Positions 24,640-34,569 of a stretch of 64,000 nucleotides of DNA are shown piece after piece (the first letter of the stretch is position 1; every line of letters begins with the position of its first letter). Source of the stretch: GCA-2706205 sp964215955 (lineage in GTDB: Bacteria; Bdellovibrionota; Bacteriovoracia; Bacteriovoracales; Bacteriovoracaceae); contig CAXPDR010000014.1 of NCBI GenBank assembly GCA_964215955.1, positions 62,001 to 126,000 on the forward strand, given 5' to 3'. A program made the translations under genes and the position numbers. The notes beneath the pieces are model-generated. The model did no database searches. It was not told where the DNA came from and was given only the letters and a program-made list of their open reading frames with translations.

Positions 24640-27541
24640 AAATTATTTTTTACATTTAATGACCTTGTTAGTTTTTACTGCCTGTTCTATGGGAGTAGAA
24701 GACAAGAATGCAGATTTATCCAATAAGGAAAAAAAGGAATTAAAAATTAAGAACGATAATTCCTTAACGGTTAAAAGTGTAAAGATTATTGGAGAGGATG
24801 AAGAGCGAGAGGATAACACTGTCACCTCTGCAGTTGTTGCTAAGTATTATACGATAGAAGTTTGTTTCCAAGATAAAAATATTAAAAATGGTGTTGGAAA
24901 TAGATCCGTTACAATTGATGGTGAAGCTAGTTCTACTGATATTAACGGTTGTCTTAATTGGTCTCATGACATTAAAGTTGATCATACTAACCCAAATAGA
25001 TGTAAAGTTTATTCTAAGAATATTACTATTGGTGGGAAAAAGGCAAAAACAGTTAAGTACTCCCTAGATTATTATAAAAACAAAGTTACTGATCTTGAAA
25101 AATCTCGAGGTTGTATCAATAGTAACGTATCTAAAGAAAAATTTAATAAAATTGAACCTTTTGAATTTGATAATATTCAACTTGGTTTTGGTGAAAGATT
25201 AGCAAAAGATAGAAGTGATGCAAAATACGTAACACATGCTGCTTCAGTTGGTGGTTGTTTATTTATCCCAAGATCTGATGAGAAACTTAAGAAAACCAAA
25301 TTGAGATTGAGAATTATCAATCAAGAAACTGGAGAAGTATCTGTTGGAGACCCTCAAGGTGATCAAGTGATAAATACGGATAGAAAAGGGTGCTTTAAAA
25401 CTGGTTATTTTTCTCAGTTTGAGCAATACAAACATTCTCATTGGATGCCTATTGATCTAGAGTTTGAAGTTTTAACGGGCTCGTTGAAAGGAAAAAAATA
25501 TACTAAACGTGTATATACAAATCCATGGGAAGGGACAAATAGACTGATATATGGAAAGTTTTATGAAGATGACTTACCAATGACAACTGATGTTAAACAA
25601 AAATATGCAAGACTTTATATGGATGGAGTCATGTATATTCAAATTGGTAATAATAATCAAAAACTTGAAGTTAATGATTATCTAGGACTAACAATTAGTA
25701 AGACTTACCAGGTTGTTTTAAATCCATATGTAGATCTAGGCCATAGATATACCTATAAAAAACCTGTTAAAGAAAGACTTATGGCCAATGGGCGATTCAA
25801 GCTTTCTTTAGTTTTACTTGCTCCAAAAAGTGGAGAAATGGGAATCGATAAAACTAATTTTAAAAATTATGAATATATCACTGGTGTCGAAGCAGAAGTT
25901 ACTGTTGAAAATGGTGTCATCAATAAGGTTTTAAATATTCCATTTAAAGTTAAAGATCTTCCAAGATTGGTTGTAAAAACCATGTCTATTTTTAAATTAG
26001 AGCCAATTAACGATAATGGAATTCAAGCATCTGTTGTCACTGGCTTCTTTAAAGCAAGAATTCCATGGATTAAGACAAATGTATTACAAGATGCTGGCCT
26101 GAATGTTAACAAAAGAGTTACTGATGTTTGGTCCGAACTTGAGAAACAACATGGGAAAGACTTCAAAATGAATGAGGTTGATAGTAGTTGTTCAAAAATA
26201 AAGGAAACAGAAATAAATGAATGCTTAATGGCCATGAGAGAAATTCATGAAGCAGATGTAACTCAGGAAACTATGGAGTATAGAAAATTTGTTGATTCTA
26301 TGTTGGCCAGATTATCTGATCAAACAGCAAAAAGTGGAAGAGACTTTCAAATGAAAATCTCTCCGAAGAAGATTTATACAAATCATCTAAAGAAGAAAAC
26401 ACCAGAAATAAAGATTACTAATACTAGAGATTTAGAAGCTGACTATGATATTAGAATTTCTAAAAATGATTTTGATGAACTTTTTCCTTATAATCGAACT
26501 TACCATCATATGACTCAAAATATGGCAGAAGAATTATGTCGGTATAGCTTTCATAGAGATGGTGCTTTTAAGAAGGTTCTTGGTATCTTTTATATCAAAA
26601 AATCTTATGATGACTGTCTTAAAAATCCATATAAGTATTTTGGAGTTAAGTCTGTAAGACATGTTGTTAGATTACATGGCATCGATAAAGATAAAAGTTA
26701 TACAACTAGTATGCCTATTTATATCGGTGAGAATGATAGTGTGAATAAAGGAGAAAACAAGTCTAAAACTGAAAGTGAAACTTTAAGTTATGGAACTGAT
26801 ATAGGTGGTAAACTTGGTGTACCTTTTACAAAGGACTTTTTAAATATAGGCTTTAAAGCGGGATATTCTAAATCTTTTTCTACTTCAAAATCAAGATTTT
26901 CTGGATACTCCAAAAATGAATCATTTGGTTCCTCTAAAGGAATTAGTGTTGAAAAATTTGTAAATGTTATTAATGCGGACTTTGAAAGATGCTTTGAAGT
27001 GACCTCTAAAGATTATATTGATTCTAAGAAAGTTGCTGATGCTGAAATGATTAGAACATCAAGTTATGTAGGGATGATCGGCGGTGTTAATGCTGCAGCC
27101 GTTCAGGAAGAGCTTCCAGATTACGATAATGATCCAAAGTTTAAATCAAATTTAGGAATAAACTTTTATATTTGTGACGATGAAACGGTTAATGAGGACT
27201 TTGTCGAAGCATGGTATTTTGTTCAGTCGAATGTTGAATCAAATTTTGGTATTGATGGTGATAATGCTATGGAAAGGGTTATTCTTAAGGCCTTTAGAGG
27301 AACATTAAACTATTATGAATTAAAGCAGGCATTAAAAGATCTAAGCTATGATGCTCTTTATACAGATAATATTGGCTATATGACTCCTGAGGACAAATTG
27401 ATATCAAGCTGGGGGCATCTTGTAGGCGATGGTATATCAAAAGATGATTCAGCTAAGTTCTTATTAGAGCATGTTGAGGGATCATTTCCAGGAACGATTG
27501 AAGGTCATGGAACGGTTGAAAAAGATCAGACACATCCTTAA
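24629..27541 (+). CDS. Large lipoprotein of unknown function (970 aa)
   Basis: Start at ATG 24629, overlapping the stop of the porin-like gene; this start gives a lipoprotein signal MSFRNYFLHLMTLLVFTAC with Cys at residue 19. An in-frame start at 24590 would bury that signal. Beta-rich N-terminal domains with paired Cys are followed by a conserved-looking helical middle and a Ser/Thr/Gly-rich segment (about residues 720-780, e.g. TESETLSYGTDIGGKLG and YSKSFSTSKSRFSGYS) that resembles amphipathic hairpins of pore-forming proteins. No family recognised. Probably outer-membrane-anchored partner of the preceding barrel. Confidence 0.75.
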   Translation: MSFRNYFLHLMTLLVFTACSMGVEDKNADLSNKEKKELKIKNDNSLTVKSVKIIGEDEEREDNTVTSAVVAKYYTIEVCFQDKNIKNGVGNRSVTIDGEASSTDINGCLNWSHDIKVDHTNPNRCKVYSKNITIGGKKAKTVKYSLDYYKNKVTDLEKSRGCINSNVSKEKFNKIEPFEFDNIQLGFGERLAKDRSDAKYVTHAASVGGCLFIPRSDEKLKKTKLRLRIINQETGEVSVGDPQGDQVINTDRKGCFKTGYFSQFEQYKHSHWMPIDLEFEVLTGSLKGKKYTKRVYTNPWEGTNRLIYGKFYEDDLPMTTDVKQKYARLYMDGVMYIQIGNNNQKLEVNDYLGLTISKTYQVVLNPYVDLGHRYTYKKPVKERLMANGRFKLSLVLLAPKSGEMGIDKTNFKNYEYITGVEAEVTVENGVINKVLNIPFKVKDLPRLVVKTMSIFKLEPINDNGIQASVVTGFFKARIPWIKTNVLQDAGLNVNKRVTDVWSELEKQHGKDFKMNEVDSSCSKIKETEINECLMAMREIHEADVTQETMEYRKFVDSMLARLSDQTAKSGRDFQMKISPKKIYTNHLKKKTPEIKITNTRDLEADYDIRISKNDFDELFPYNRTYHHMTQNMAEELCRYSFHRDGAFKKVLGIFYIKKSYDDCLKNPYKYFGVKSVRHVVRLHGIDKDKSYTTSMPIYIGENDSVNKGENKSKTESETLSYGTDIGGKLGVPFTKDFLNIGFKAGYSKSFSTSKSRFSGYSKNESFGSSKGISVEKFVNVINADFERCFEVTSKDYIDSKKVADAEMIRTSSYVGMIGGVNAAAVQEELPDYDNDPKFKSNLGINFYICDDETVNEDFVEAWYFVQSNVESNFGIDGDNAMERVILKAFRGTLNYYELKQALKDLSYDALYTDNIGYMTPEDKLISSWGHLVGDGISKDDSAKFLLEHVEGSFPGTIEGHGTVEKDQTHP

Positions 27542-28383
27542 TCTTCACGTGGCACATACCAACACTTTGGGCGAATTCCGATAATATCACCCTTGTAGGT
27601 ATGACAAACTCCTTGATTGTATTTATCCATATCTAATTTTTGATAAGTGTCGTTAATACATAAAGATCCAGCGAACATTGTATCTAATCGACATTGGTTA
27701 TTAGGATATCCATTAAATATAATAAACATTCTTTCATATGGATCAGGAGTGGCGAAATCAGGTAGAGCTGGATCATTTGCTAACTCTTTTAAAAGCTTTG
27801 TTAGAGTGGTTTGAGCAATGCTTGATTTAAGACATAGATTGAAATCATGCCTAGAATCATATTGGTTTTGGCACATTTCCCATGCTAGCGGATGTACATC
27901 TTTTCTGGAGGGACTTTGAAGTGTGGTTTGATTTATTCTTCTAAAACATTTTAACGTGGCAAAATAATCTGCCTGACCTTCTGAACTTGCAATATTAAAT
28001 GGTTTCCATGTTGGAGCTCCACCAATCAGATGTCCAAGTTCGTGGCAGATGACAATAGATAGAGCATCTAGATTTATTAAAGGGTGCCTTGCAAGGCCTC
28101 CATAAACATTTAAAGTAAATACATCGTCTTTTTTTCCGGCGGATGCGTTAACTTTTCCATCCTCCCAGAATTTATTTACAACAATTGACTTTGCCCCATG
28201 ATGTAACATGTCAGGCTCAAACTCATTAACTATCTTATCAATTAAGGATGAAAACTCCTGTTGTGAAATATGAGATTTTTGTTTGCTCGTAATATAAATA
28301 TCATTTTTTGGAATGAAACTCGCTAAACAATTGAAACTTATAAATATAATGAAAATGGGAGAGAGATAACTGACTTTTTTCAT
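27538..28383 (-). CDS. Secreted zinc metalloprotease (HExxH), paralogue of 45913-46782
   Basis: 281 residues with a signal peptide. Zinc motif HELGH at residues 114-118 (ICHELGHLIGGAP) and a third-ligand region SSEGQADYFATLKCF 15-20 residues later. Paired Cys residues suggest extracytoplasmic disulfides. Blocks VNASA, YGGLARH, CHELGH, EGQ-DYFA-LKCFRR and QCRLDT are shared with the gene at 45913-46782, so they are paralogues. Overlaps the convergent large lipoprotein gene by 4 bases. Possible prey-directed or envelope protease; substrate unknown. Confidence 0.85.
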   Translation of the reverse strand: MKKVSYLSPIFIIFISFNCLASFIPKNDIYITSKQKSHISQQEFSSLIDKIVNEFEPDMLHHGAKSIVVNKFWEDGKVNASAGKKDDVFTLNVYGGLARHPLINLDALSIVICHELGHLIGGAPTWKPFNIASSEGQADYFATLKCFRRINQTTLQSPSRKDVHPLAWEMCQNQYDSRHDFNLCLKSSIAQTTLTKLLKELANDPALPDFATPDPYERMFIIFNGYPNNQCRLDTMFAGSLCINDTYQKLDMDKYNQGVCHTYKGDIIGIRPKCWYVPRED

Positions 28384-28475
28384 AGGGATATACTAAGAAT
28401 TTAATCTCTTATGTAAAGATAATTTATAGGCATGCAGAGATCAATTATGATTTAATATAATTCTAAGGAGTTATC

Positions 28476-29825
28476 ATGAAATTTTTCATCTTCATTTTGC
28501 TTATTTGCCTTAATTCTCAGGCCAGGACTCTTCAACCTATTCCTTCAAATGATTCTACTAATAATATGTCAGATTTATTTATAAAGTCCGTCTATGAAGA
28601 AATTTTTGAAAGAGTTAAATTTATTAAAGTCGAAGAAACGATTCAAGATAAGCCTAAGTCCGTAAACAATGGAGAGAGGGGGAAGCTTATTATTGAGCAA
28701 TTAAAGCAAAAAAATAGAGAACGAATTGCTCGTATGCGTGGGCAAGATCCTAGTCAGGTAAAATCGGGAAAGGATATTGTTGCCAATCAGAAGTTAGAAA
28801 ACAAGAATCTTTTAAAAAAAATTAACGAAGAAAGAAAGAAGCAGGAAGATGCTTATTTTGATATTCCATTGAAACTTCGAAGATCCAAGACGTGGCAAAA
28901 AAATGCCAAGTTAGAACTAGAAAAAATTAAGAATAAGGTTATTAAAGACCATAAAGAATGGAAGAAAAAATATGTAAAGGAGTTACAAGAACTTGCCAAA
29001 AAACAGAAAAAATTTGATGGGAAAATTGATGATTATAAAAAAGTTGTTAGTGAAGTTCCCTTGATAATGCCCGTTGAGAAAAAAGAACTTAAGAGAACCA
29101 TTCAAAATAAAATTACTAAAGAACATTTTGTTTTGCATGAATCATTTACTTTGAAAGTTAAAGATCAAAGTGTAAGGCCCACTTGTAGTGCATTTGCTGG
29201 AGTGCGGGCATTAGAAATATTACTTTCACAAAATGAAATTGATTGGGATTTAAGTGAACAGTTTTTTTATTGGTCTAGTAAGGAAGAGTGTCAAACATCT
29301 CCCTGTAATCGTAAGGGGTCATGGGTTGGACATGGTTTAGAGTATGTTCGTAACCAGCAAGGAGTCCCGTTAGAAAAGGACTGCCCTTATATATTTTTTA
29401 ATAAAAATAACAATGAAACGCAAGTTCCGCTTTCAAAAACATGTTCTAATGCAAGGGTGAAGGTTAAAGATTATCAGTATCTTGAAAACTTAGACCAAGT
29501 TATAAAGCATTTAAATAGAGGGAAACCTGTTATCGCGAGTATAAAGCTTTCTCCAAACTTTTATTCAAATAAAGGGCTTGTTTTAAGTTCAGAAAAAAAT
29601 AAGGGAAGCTCGATGGATCAGCATGGAGCAGGTCATGCAGTATTGATTGTTGGACATATTAAATTACCTAAAGTCCTCAATGAAGGTTCAGTTTGTTTTG
29701 TTACGGCAAATAGCTGGGGGGAAGGTTGGGGAGTCAATGGACATGCCTGTTTATCTGAAAAGTGGATGTTAGAGCATCGTAAAACTAATCCCTTTGTCGT
29801 TGTGGATGCCTTAGAGATTTTATAA
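28476..29825 (+). CDS. Secreted papain-like (C1) cysteine protease with coiled-coil prodomain
   Basis: 449 residues. Signal peptide (MKFFIFILLICLNSQA), then about 180 residues of Lys/Glu-rich coiled coil, then a C1 peptidase domain from about residue 215. Catalytic residues are visible: Cys237 (DQSVRPTCSAFAG, with the oxyanion Gln before it), His387 (GAGHAVLIVGH) and Asn412 (TANSWGEGWGVNG). The coiled coil probably acts as a propeptide or attachment region. AAGGAG precedes the ATG. Shares a terminator with the convergent VWA lipoprotein. Confidence 0.9.
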   Translation: MKFFIFILLICLNSQARTLQPIPSNDSTNNMSDLFIKSVYEEIFERVKFIKVEETIQDKPKSVNNGERGKLIIEQLKQKNRERIARMRGQDPSQVKSGKDIVANQKLENKNLLKKINEERKKQEDAYFDIPLKLRRSKTWQKNAKLELEKIKNKVIKDHKEWKKKYVKELQELAKKQKKFDGKIDDYKKVVSEVPLIMPVEKKELKRTIQNKITKEHFVLHESFTLKVKDQSVRPTCSAFAGVRALEILLSQNEIDWDLSEQFFYWSSKEECQTSPCNRKGSWVGHGLEYVRNQQGVPLEKDCPYIFFNKNNNETQVPLSKTCSNARVKVKDYQYLENLDQVIKHLNRGKPVIASIKLSPNFYSNKGLVLSSEKNKGSSMDQHGAGHAVLIVGHIKLPKVLNEGSVCFVTANSWGEGWGVNGHACLSEKWMLEHRKTNPFVVVDALEIL

Positions 29826-29828
29826 AAA

Positions 29829-29859
29829 AAAGGGCCCAAATAAGGACCCTTTATATATT
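29829..29859. terminator. Bidirectional intrinsic terminator between protease and VWA lipoprotein genes
   Basis: AAAGGGCCC and GGACCCTTT form a stem with one mismatch around a 6-base loop (29829-29853), with A-rich and T-rich flanks on either side. It serves convergent genes ending at 29825 and 29867. Confidence 0.8.
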
Positions 29860-29866
29860 TAACTTT

Positions 29867-32800
29867 TTATTTTTCAAAACCATCATAAGTCATTTGTAAT
29901 TCAACTAAGTTTTTAGCATGAGTTGGGTCTACAATTGTGACCGCTCCTTTATCATACACAAATTCATTGGTTTGAAGTGTTCTTGTTTCTCCTGAAGCGT
30001 AAATAATTTTGACTCCAGATACTTTTAATAAGTCGTACATTGAATACTCTGGAACTTTATAGTTTAGAGTTGCATCTGCCACAAGATAATCAAGTTTATC
30101 AGATGGATATCTATCTGGAGAACAAATAGCATGTGCTGAGGCTTGTTCACCCATTCTATTTACTACTTCCATGAACTGTAGACCATCAACTAAATGTCTC
30201 GTTTTACCATCAACATTATCTTTAAACATATCTCTTCTTTGGGCATAAAGAAGACAAGCATCATTTGGTAATGGTAAATTTTGGGAAGATGCTTTGTTTA
30301 ATGCAGCAGTATTTCTATCTAATTCATTGATGATGGCCATATAAACCGATTTCGTAAATTTTGTATTTAATTCAAAAGCCAAGGAGTTTGCAAGTGATTG
30401 CTTTGGTGCTCCTTCAACCGTAAATAGGTGTTTAGATACTGTACTTGTTTTAAGTGCACATCCCTCAGTTTTTGTCACTTTCTTAGTTCCACTGAAAACA
30501 ATACTTTTACATGTATCAAAACCTGTAGCCGCCACACAAGTCATTCTTGCTGGTGTATTTACGACTTGGTTTGGTACAATCGTTGGCGGGTTATATCCAG
30601 CTTCTGTTTTCAATTCACAGCTTCCAGCTACAAAGTCAGCATGATCAGCACAAGTTCCACCTTCTCTTTCACATACGTATTGAACTGGAGTCGTCTCATC
30701 AGTTAAAACTTGTCTCGAAGAAGTTTCTTCTGTACATTCTCCACTTAACCAAGCCTTTACGTCCTCTGCTAAGTCATCACATCTACCAACTTCCGAATTA
30801 GGCGGTAGAATAACTCCGGTTGCTACGTAGCCTTTAAAAACCTCCGAGTATCCATCTTCAATAATTGTACTTGTCTCAGTACAATCAACGAAACTATTTT
30901 CTGCAAGGTCTTCACAACGGCCTTCTTCAATAGCGACCCTTTTTCTTGGTTCATCATTATTTTCGTATTCAACTATTTTGTTGTTACTATCTTTAAAAGT
31001 AGAGTAGTCATTACATTCAATCCAACTATCTGCGACCCATTTTTTAAGTCCATCATTATTCTCATCATTACAAGATTGATTAGTTACAACTTCAGTTTTC
31101 GTAGGGTTTTCGTCTGCAGTAATGTATTGTTTTTCACCTTCTACAATAACATAAACCTTTTCAGTACAATTAACCTCATACTCTTGAGGATTAACTCCCC
31201 AATCACTAGCAGCATTTTCACATCTTCCTGTTTGTAAAGAAACTGATTGCATTGGCTTTGACCCTTCAGGCACAGTAACTAAAGAACCATCAATTTTTGC
31301 TTTATATATTTGAACACAATCGATGATCGAATTATCGTCCGCACATAAACCTAGTTCAACTGCAACAGCCTCAGTTAGCTCTGAATCTGAAGCACCATCT
31401 ACCGCTACTATTTTTCCACTATGCATAACTGCCTCAAACTCTCTAAGGCAGGTCCCTTCTGTATTTGCGCTACATGTACCTTTTTCAGTATACTCTTTTG
31501 GTTTATTGGCAGCGATATCATCATTTGTTGAACCATCACTGAATACGGCCATGTCTGTACAGATATCATAGATATTTTCATTCGAAGAGTCAGCGGCAAG
31601 GGCGGTTTGTAACTCTGGACATGAACCTGTTTGATTATAAAAAGCCTCTCTAATAATCTCACTAGGATTTGTTGTATATTTATTTTTTCCTGCTAATTTA
31701 TATCTAAATCTTTGAACACATTCATAGATATTAGAGGCAGGGTAGTCTGATCTATCTTCACAATACTGATCTTTGGTACTTGTCGTATAAGTCAGGATAT
31801 CTCTATGAGATGTATTCGTGATATTTAAATCCGCAACTTTATAAGTCTTAGAATTTTTGACTACTGTTTTATACTCTTCACATTCAATGACTGCTTGTAA
31901 ATCTGCTTTTTCTAAGTCCGCACATTTACCTTTTTCATCAAAGTTTCTAGAAATATATTCTTCTTCAGTCTCTAATATATGAAGAGTACCATCTTTATTA
32001 ACTGTCCATAGATTTTGACATGAATACCAACCTGCACTGATGAGCTCTGGAATATCGGTTCCAACAGCAGCACAATGACCACTTTCTGGATTTGATTTAT
32101 TTATGGTTTGAAGAGCATAATCACCATCATTAAAAATTCTTACACTTCCATCACCATTTTTAATGAGGTTACCATCGATTTTAGCGACCTTTACATCTGT
32201 ACAATTTGCATAGTCAGAAGCTTGTGAACATTTTCCAGCTTCTAGAACTTCATCTTTAGGTACGTAACCAATCTCAGGAACCTTAACGTATTCACCATTT
32301 TTGTAGGATGCTTTATATGATTCACATGTGATCCAACTAGTACTTGGGAGAGTTGGACATGTCCCAGCTTCTTCCTTCGCTATAACATTAACTGTTTTAC
32401 ATCCGTAAATATTATCTAAACTTACCCAATCCTCATGACAATGTTCTCTTTGTTCACCTCCAGAATTAACAATTTTTAATCCTGATTTTCTATCTACTTG
32501 TGGTAATTTGTAGATAACTTTTCTATAATCAATTTTAGGTACAATTTTCTGTCCATATTTGGCTGGAGATTCTGTCATCTTGTAAGAACCCATTCTGTTA
32601 TCATATTGAGTTCTATATTTTCTGAGATAAGAATTTGGAAATAATCTTTTTTGATACTGTCCAGATCTTTTAATTGTTTTTGCTAAGTCCCTAGAAACAA
32701 TTCTTGCTGTAAAAGTTTCTTTATTTTTCTTTCCTGATCTGTAAGGAAGGACTTGAACTTCGTAAGAACCTTCTCTTTGATAATTCTTTGGAAGATATAC

Positions 32801-34378
32801 CTTTCCTTTTCTATTAGGGATCAGAGGTGCTAGTCTTGTTACTGTTCTTGTGTAACTTCTTACGACATCGTTTGGATCAAAGACAGTCTCGTATTCCGCA
32901 ATCTTTTCTTTTAAAGAATAGGTTCTAGTATAAGTAATTTTTTCTTCGTATTTAGGTTCTTGTCTTACACAAAGTCCTGAATAAACAGCAGGGTAAGGGT
33001 TTTGGATTACTTTATCAAAGGTATAAGTAAAAGTTCCATTACATTCTGGATCGCCTTCAACACACTCGACCGTTTCCTGACAACTCGCAATTGGTTTTCT
33101 TTCTTGTCTATCTTCCTTATGACAATCCTTAAATGCTTGTTCTAAATTCCTTCCTCCAAAAGCATCATCTTCTTCATTTGAAAGGGTGAATACACCAACA
33201 AAATCTTTTCCATCAATATGATCAGAATTTAAAAATCTTAGTGTTGAACAAATCAGCTTCTCATCATCTGAACCCTGAGGTAGCGCCGTCAGATAGTCTA
33301 AGATATCATTTTTTGTCGCTGTAATCTTTGTTTTTGTATTTTCATTCCATGCTACATCATAAGCATTGATTTCATAAATTTTAACTGCTTTATCCGTAGG
33401 CACACTTTTATTAAGCTTTAGCCATGAATCAGCTCTCTCTGGAAAATCAGGGTGGGGACTAATCGTCTTACTTTCTTTTTTGAAAGTTTCACCATTGATT
33501 TGATCTGAAGTAATGAAAGCAATTGTCGCCTGGAAACCTCTAGAGGTGATATCATCAATAAAATTGGAAACAGAGGTTTTCATATGCTCAATATATGGAT
33601 CCATAGAATTAGAGTTATCAATGGCAAAAACGATTAGGGCATTTGAGGCTTTGTCTTCAACTCTAACACTTGAAATTCCATTAACAGGTACCCATTCTCT
33701 CATCACATTGAAATCAATTTTAGCTGAACTCATTTCTCCGTTATCTTTATTTTCTTTATCCGTAACATAATATTCAAAAGAATCCTCACCGTAGTAATTT
33801 GCAGTTGGCTTATAAGTACATTGGGCTTTCTTTCCATTTTGAAAACATTTTAAGAGGTCACCATTCTTTGGTGCTTGCTTAACTAGGATGACTAAATCGT
33901 TAAGAGGTGTATCTGGATCTTCTACTGGGGAAATTGTAAAAGTGATTTGGCTATTTTCCATGACATTAAATTTTTGATTTCCACCAGCAACTGGCTTATC
34001 TGGAACTGGTAGGACGTTTATAACAATGACACTTTTGTCATCTGATACAAAATCACCATTAGTATTTTTAAATGCAATTGTATCTTTTCCATTGAAGTTC
34101 TTATAAGGAGAGTAAACACATTCCCATTTCGTTTTTGAAAGATTTTTACAGTTATTTAGGGAGCCGTATTTTGGTTGCTCTACTAAGGTAAAACTAAGAT
34201 CAGTTGCTTTGTCATCTTCAACTTCGTAAGAAATAAGGACAGGCTTATCCTCTTCAGTGGTGGCTTCAACCGTTTTTCCGGCTTGTGGTTTTACTGTCAC
34301 CTCAAACTCTGTTGGTACTTGTTCTGGTTTACAACCAAAGATAAACAAACACGCTAGAAAGAAGAATAAATTTTTCAT
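29867..34378 (-). CDS. Giant VWA-domain lipoprotein with cadherin-like domains and a Cys-repeat array
   Basis: About 1503 residues. Lipoprotein signal MKNLFFFLACLFIFGC. Two Ig/cadherin-like tandem domains follow (GSLNNCKNLSKTKWECVYSP and GDLLKCFQNGKKAQCTYKP segments with YYGEDSFEYYVTD). A von Willebrand A domain has the MIDAS motif DNSNS (Asp about 253). From about residue 665 to 1245 there are some thirteen units of 40-70 residues, each opening with a G-x-C motif (EAGKC, EKGKC, QTGRC, EEGRC) and a second Cys after 10-30 residues. Start ATG 34378 is preceded by AAGG; the TTG at 34384 is less likely. Probably a surface adhesin. Confidence 0.85.
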   Translation of the reverse strand: MKNLFFFLACLFIFGCKPEQVPTEFEVTVKPQAGKTVEATTEEDKPVLISYEVEDDKATDLSFTLVEQPKYGSLNNCKNLSKTKWECVYSPYKNFNGKDTIAFKNTNGDFVSDDKSVIVINVLPVPDKPVAGGNQKFNVMENSQITFTISPVEDPDTPLNDLVILVKQAPKNGDLLKCFQNGKKAQCTYKPTANYYGEDSFEYYVTDKENKDNGEMSSAKIDFNVMREWVPVNGISSVRVEDKASNALIVFAIDNSNSMDPYIEHMKTSVSNFIDDITSRGFQATIAFITSDQINGETFKKESKTISPHPDFPERADSWLKLNKSVPTDKAVKIYEINAYDVAWNENTKTKITATKNDILDYLTALPQGSDDEKLICSTLRFLNSDHIDGKDFVGVFTLSNEEDDAFGGRNLEQAFKDCHKEDRQERKPIASCQETVECVEGDPECNGTFTYTFDKVIQNPYPAVYSGLCVRQEPKYEEKITYTRTYSLKEKIAEYETVFDPNDVVRSYTRTVTRLAPLIPNRKGKVYLPKNYQREGSYEVQVLPYRSGKKNKETFTARIVSRDLAKTIKRSGQYQKRLFPNSYLRKYRTQYDNRMGSYKMTESPAKYGQKIVPKIDYRKVIYKLPQVDRKSGLKIVNSGGEQREHCHEDWVSLDNIYGCKTVNVIAKEEAGTCPTLPSTSWITCESYKASYKNGEYVKVPEIGYVPKDEVLEAGKCSQASDYANCTDVKVAKIDGNLIKNGDGSVRIFNDGDYALQTINKSNPESGHCAAVGTDIPELISAGWYSCQNLWTVNKDGTLHILETEEEYISRNFDEKGKCADLEKADLQAVIECEEYKTVVKNSKTYKVADLNITNTSHRDILTYTTSTKDQYCEDRSDYPASNIYECVQRFRYKLAGKNKYTTNPSEIIREAFYNQTGSCPELQTALAADSSNENIYDICTDMAVFSDGSTNDDIAANKPKEYTEKGTCSANTEGTCLREFEAVMHSGKIVAVDGASDSELTEAVAVELGLCADDNSIIDCVQIYKAKIDGSLVTVPEGSKPMQSVSLQTGRCENAASDWGVNPQEYEVNCTEKVYVIVEGEKQYITADENPTKTEVVTNQSCNDENNDGLKKWVADSWIECNDYSTFKDSNNKIVEYENNDEPRKRVAIEEGRCEDLAENSFVDCTETSTIIEDGYSEVFKGYVATGVILPPNSEVGRCDDLAEDVKAWLSGECTEETSSRQVLTDETTPVQYVCEREGGTCADHADFVAGSCELKTEAGYNPPTIVPNQVVNTPARMTCVAATGFDTCKSIVFSGTKKVTKTEGCALKTSTVSKHLFTVEGAPKQSLANSLAFELNTKFTKSVYMAIINELDRNTAALNKASSQNLPLPNDACLLYAQRRDMFKDNVDGKTRHLVDGLQFMEVVNRMGEQASAHAICSPDRYPSDKLDYLVADATLNYKVPEYSMYDLLKVSGVKIIYASGETRTLQTNEFVYDKGAVTIVDPTHAKNLVELQMTYDGFEK

Positions 34379-34419
34379 GTCCAAACCTTGTTACTTATTA
34401 ATTTTTTAATATTTTATGA

Positions 34420-34479
34420 GTTAACAGGCCTGAAACTATATATAAACCTTGGGTTTCTATATAATTTCAGTTAGTTAAC
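34420..34479. other. 60-bp extended inverted repeat (cruciform) upstream of VWA lipoprotein gene
   Basis: CTGAAACTATATA (34430-34442) pairs with TATATAATTTCAG (34458-34470) at 12 of 13 positions; inside it AAACC-TTG-GGTTT (34444-34456) continues the stem, and GTTAAC flanks both sides (34420-34425, 34474-34479). It lies between the DTW gene stop and the VWA gene start, both on the minus strand. Confidence 0.55.
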
Positions 34480-34569
34480 AAATAATTACAAAATTCTCTA
34501 TCGAATTTGTCGGCTAAAAAAGCTGGCAACTTTAAATTTATTACTATGGAGAACTGTATTTTTAGTTAT

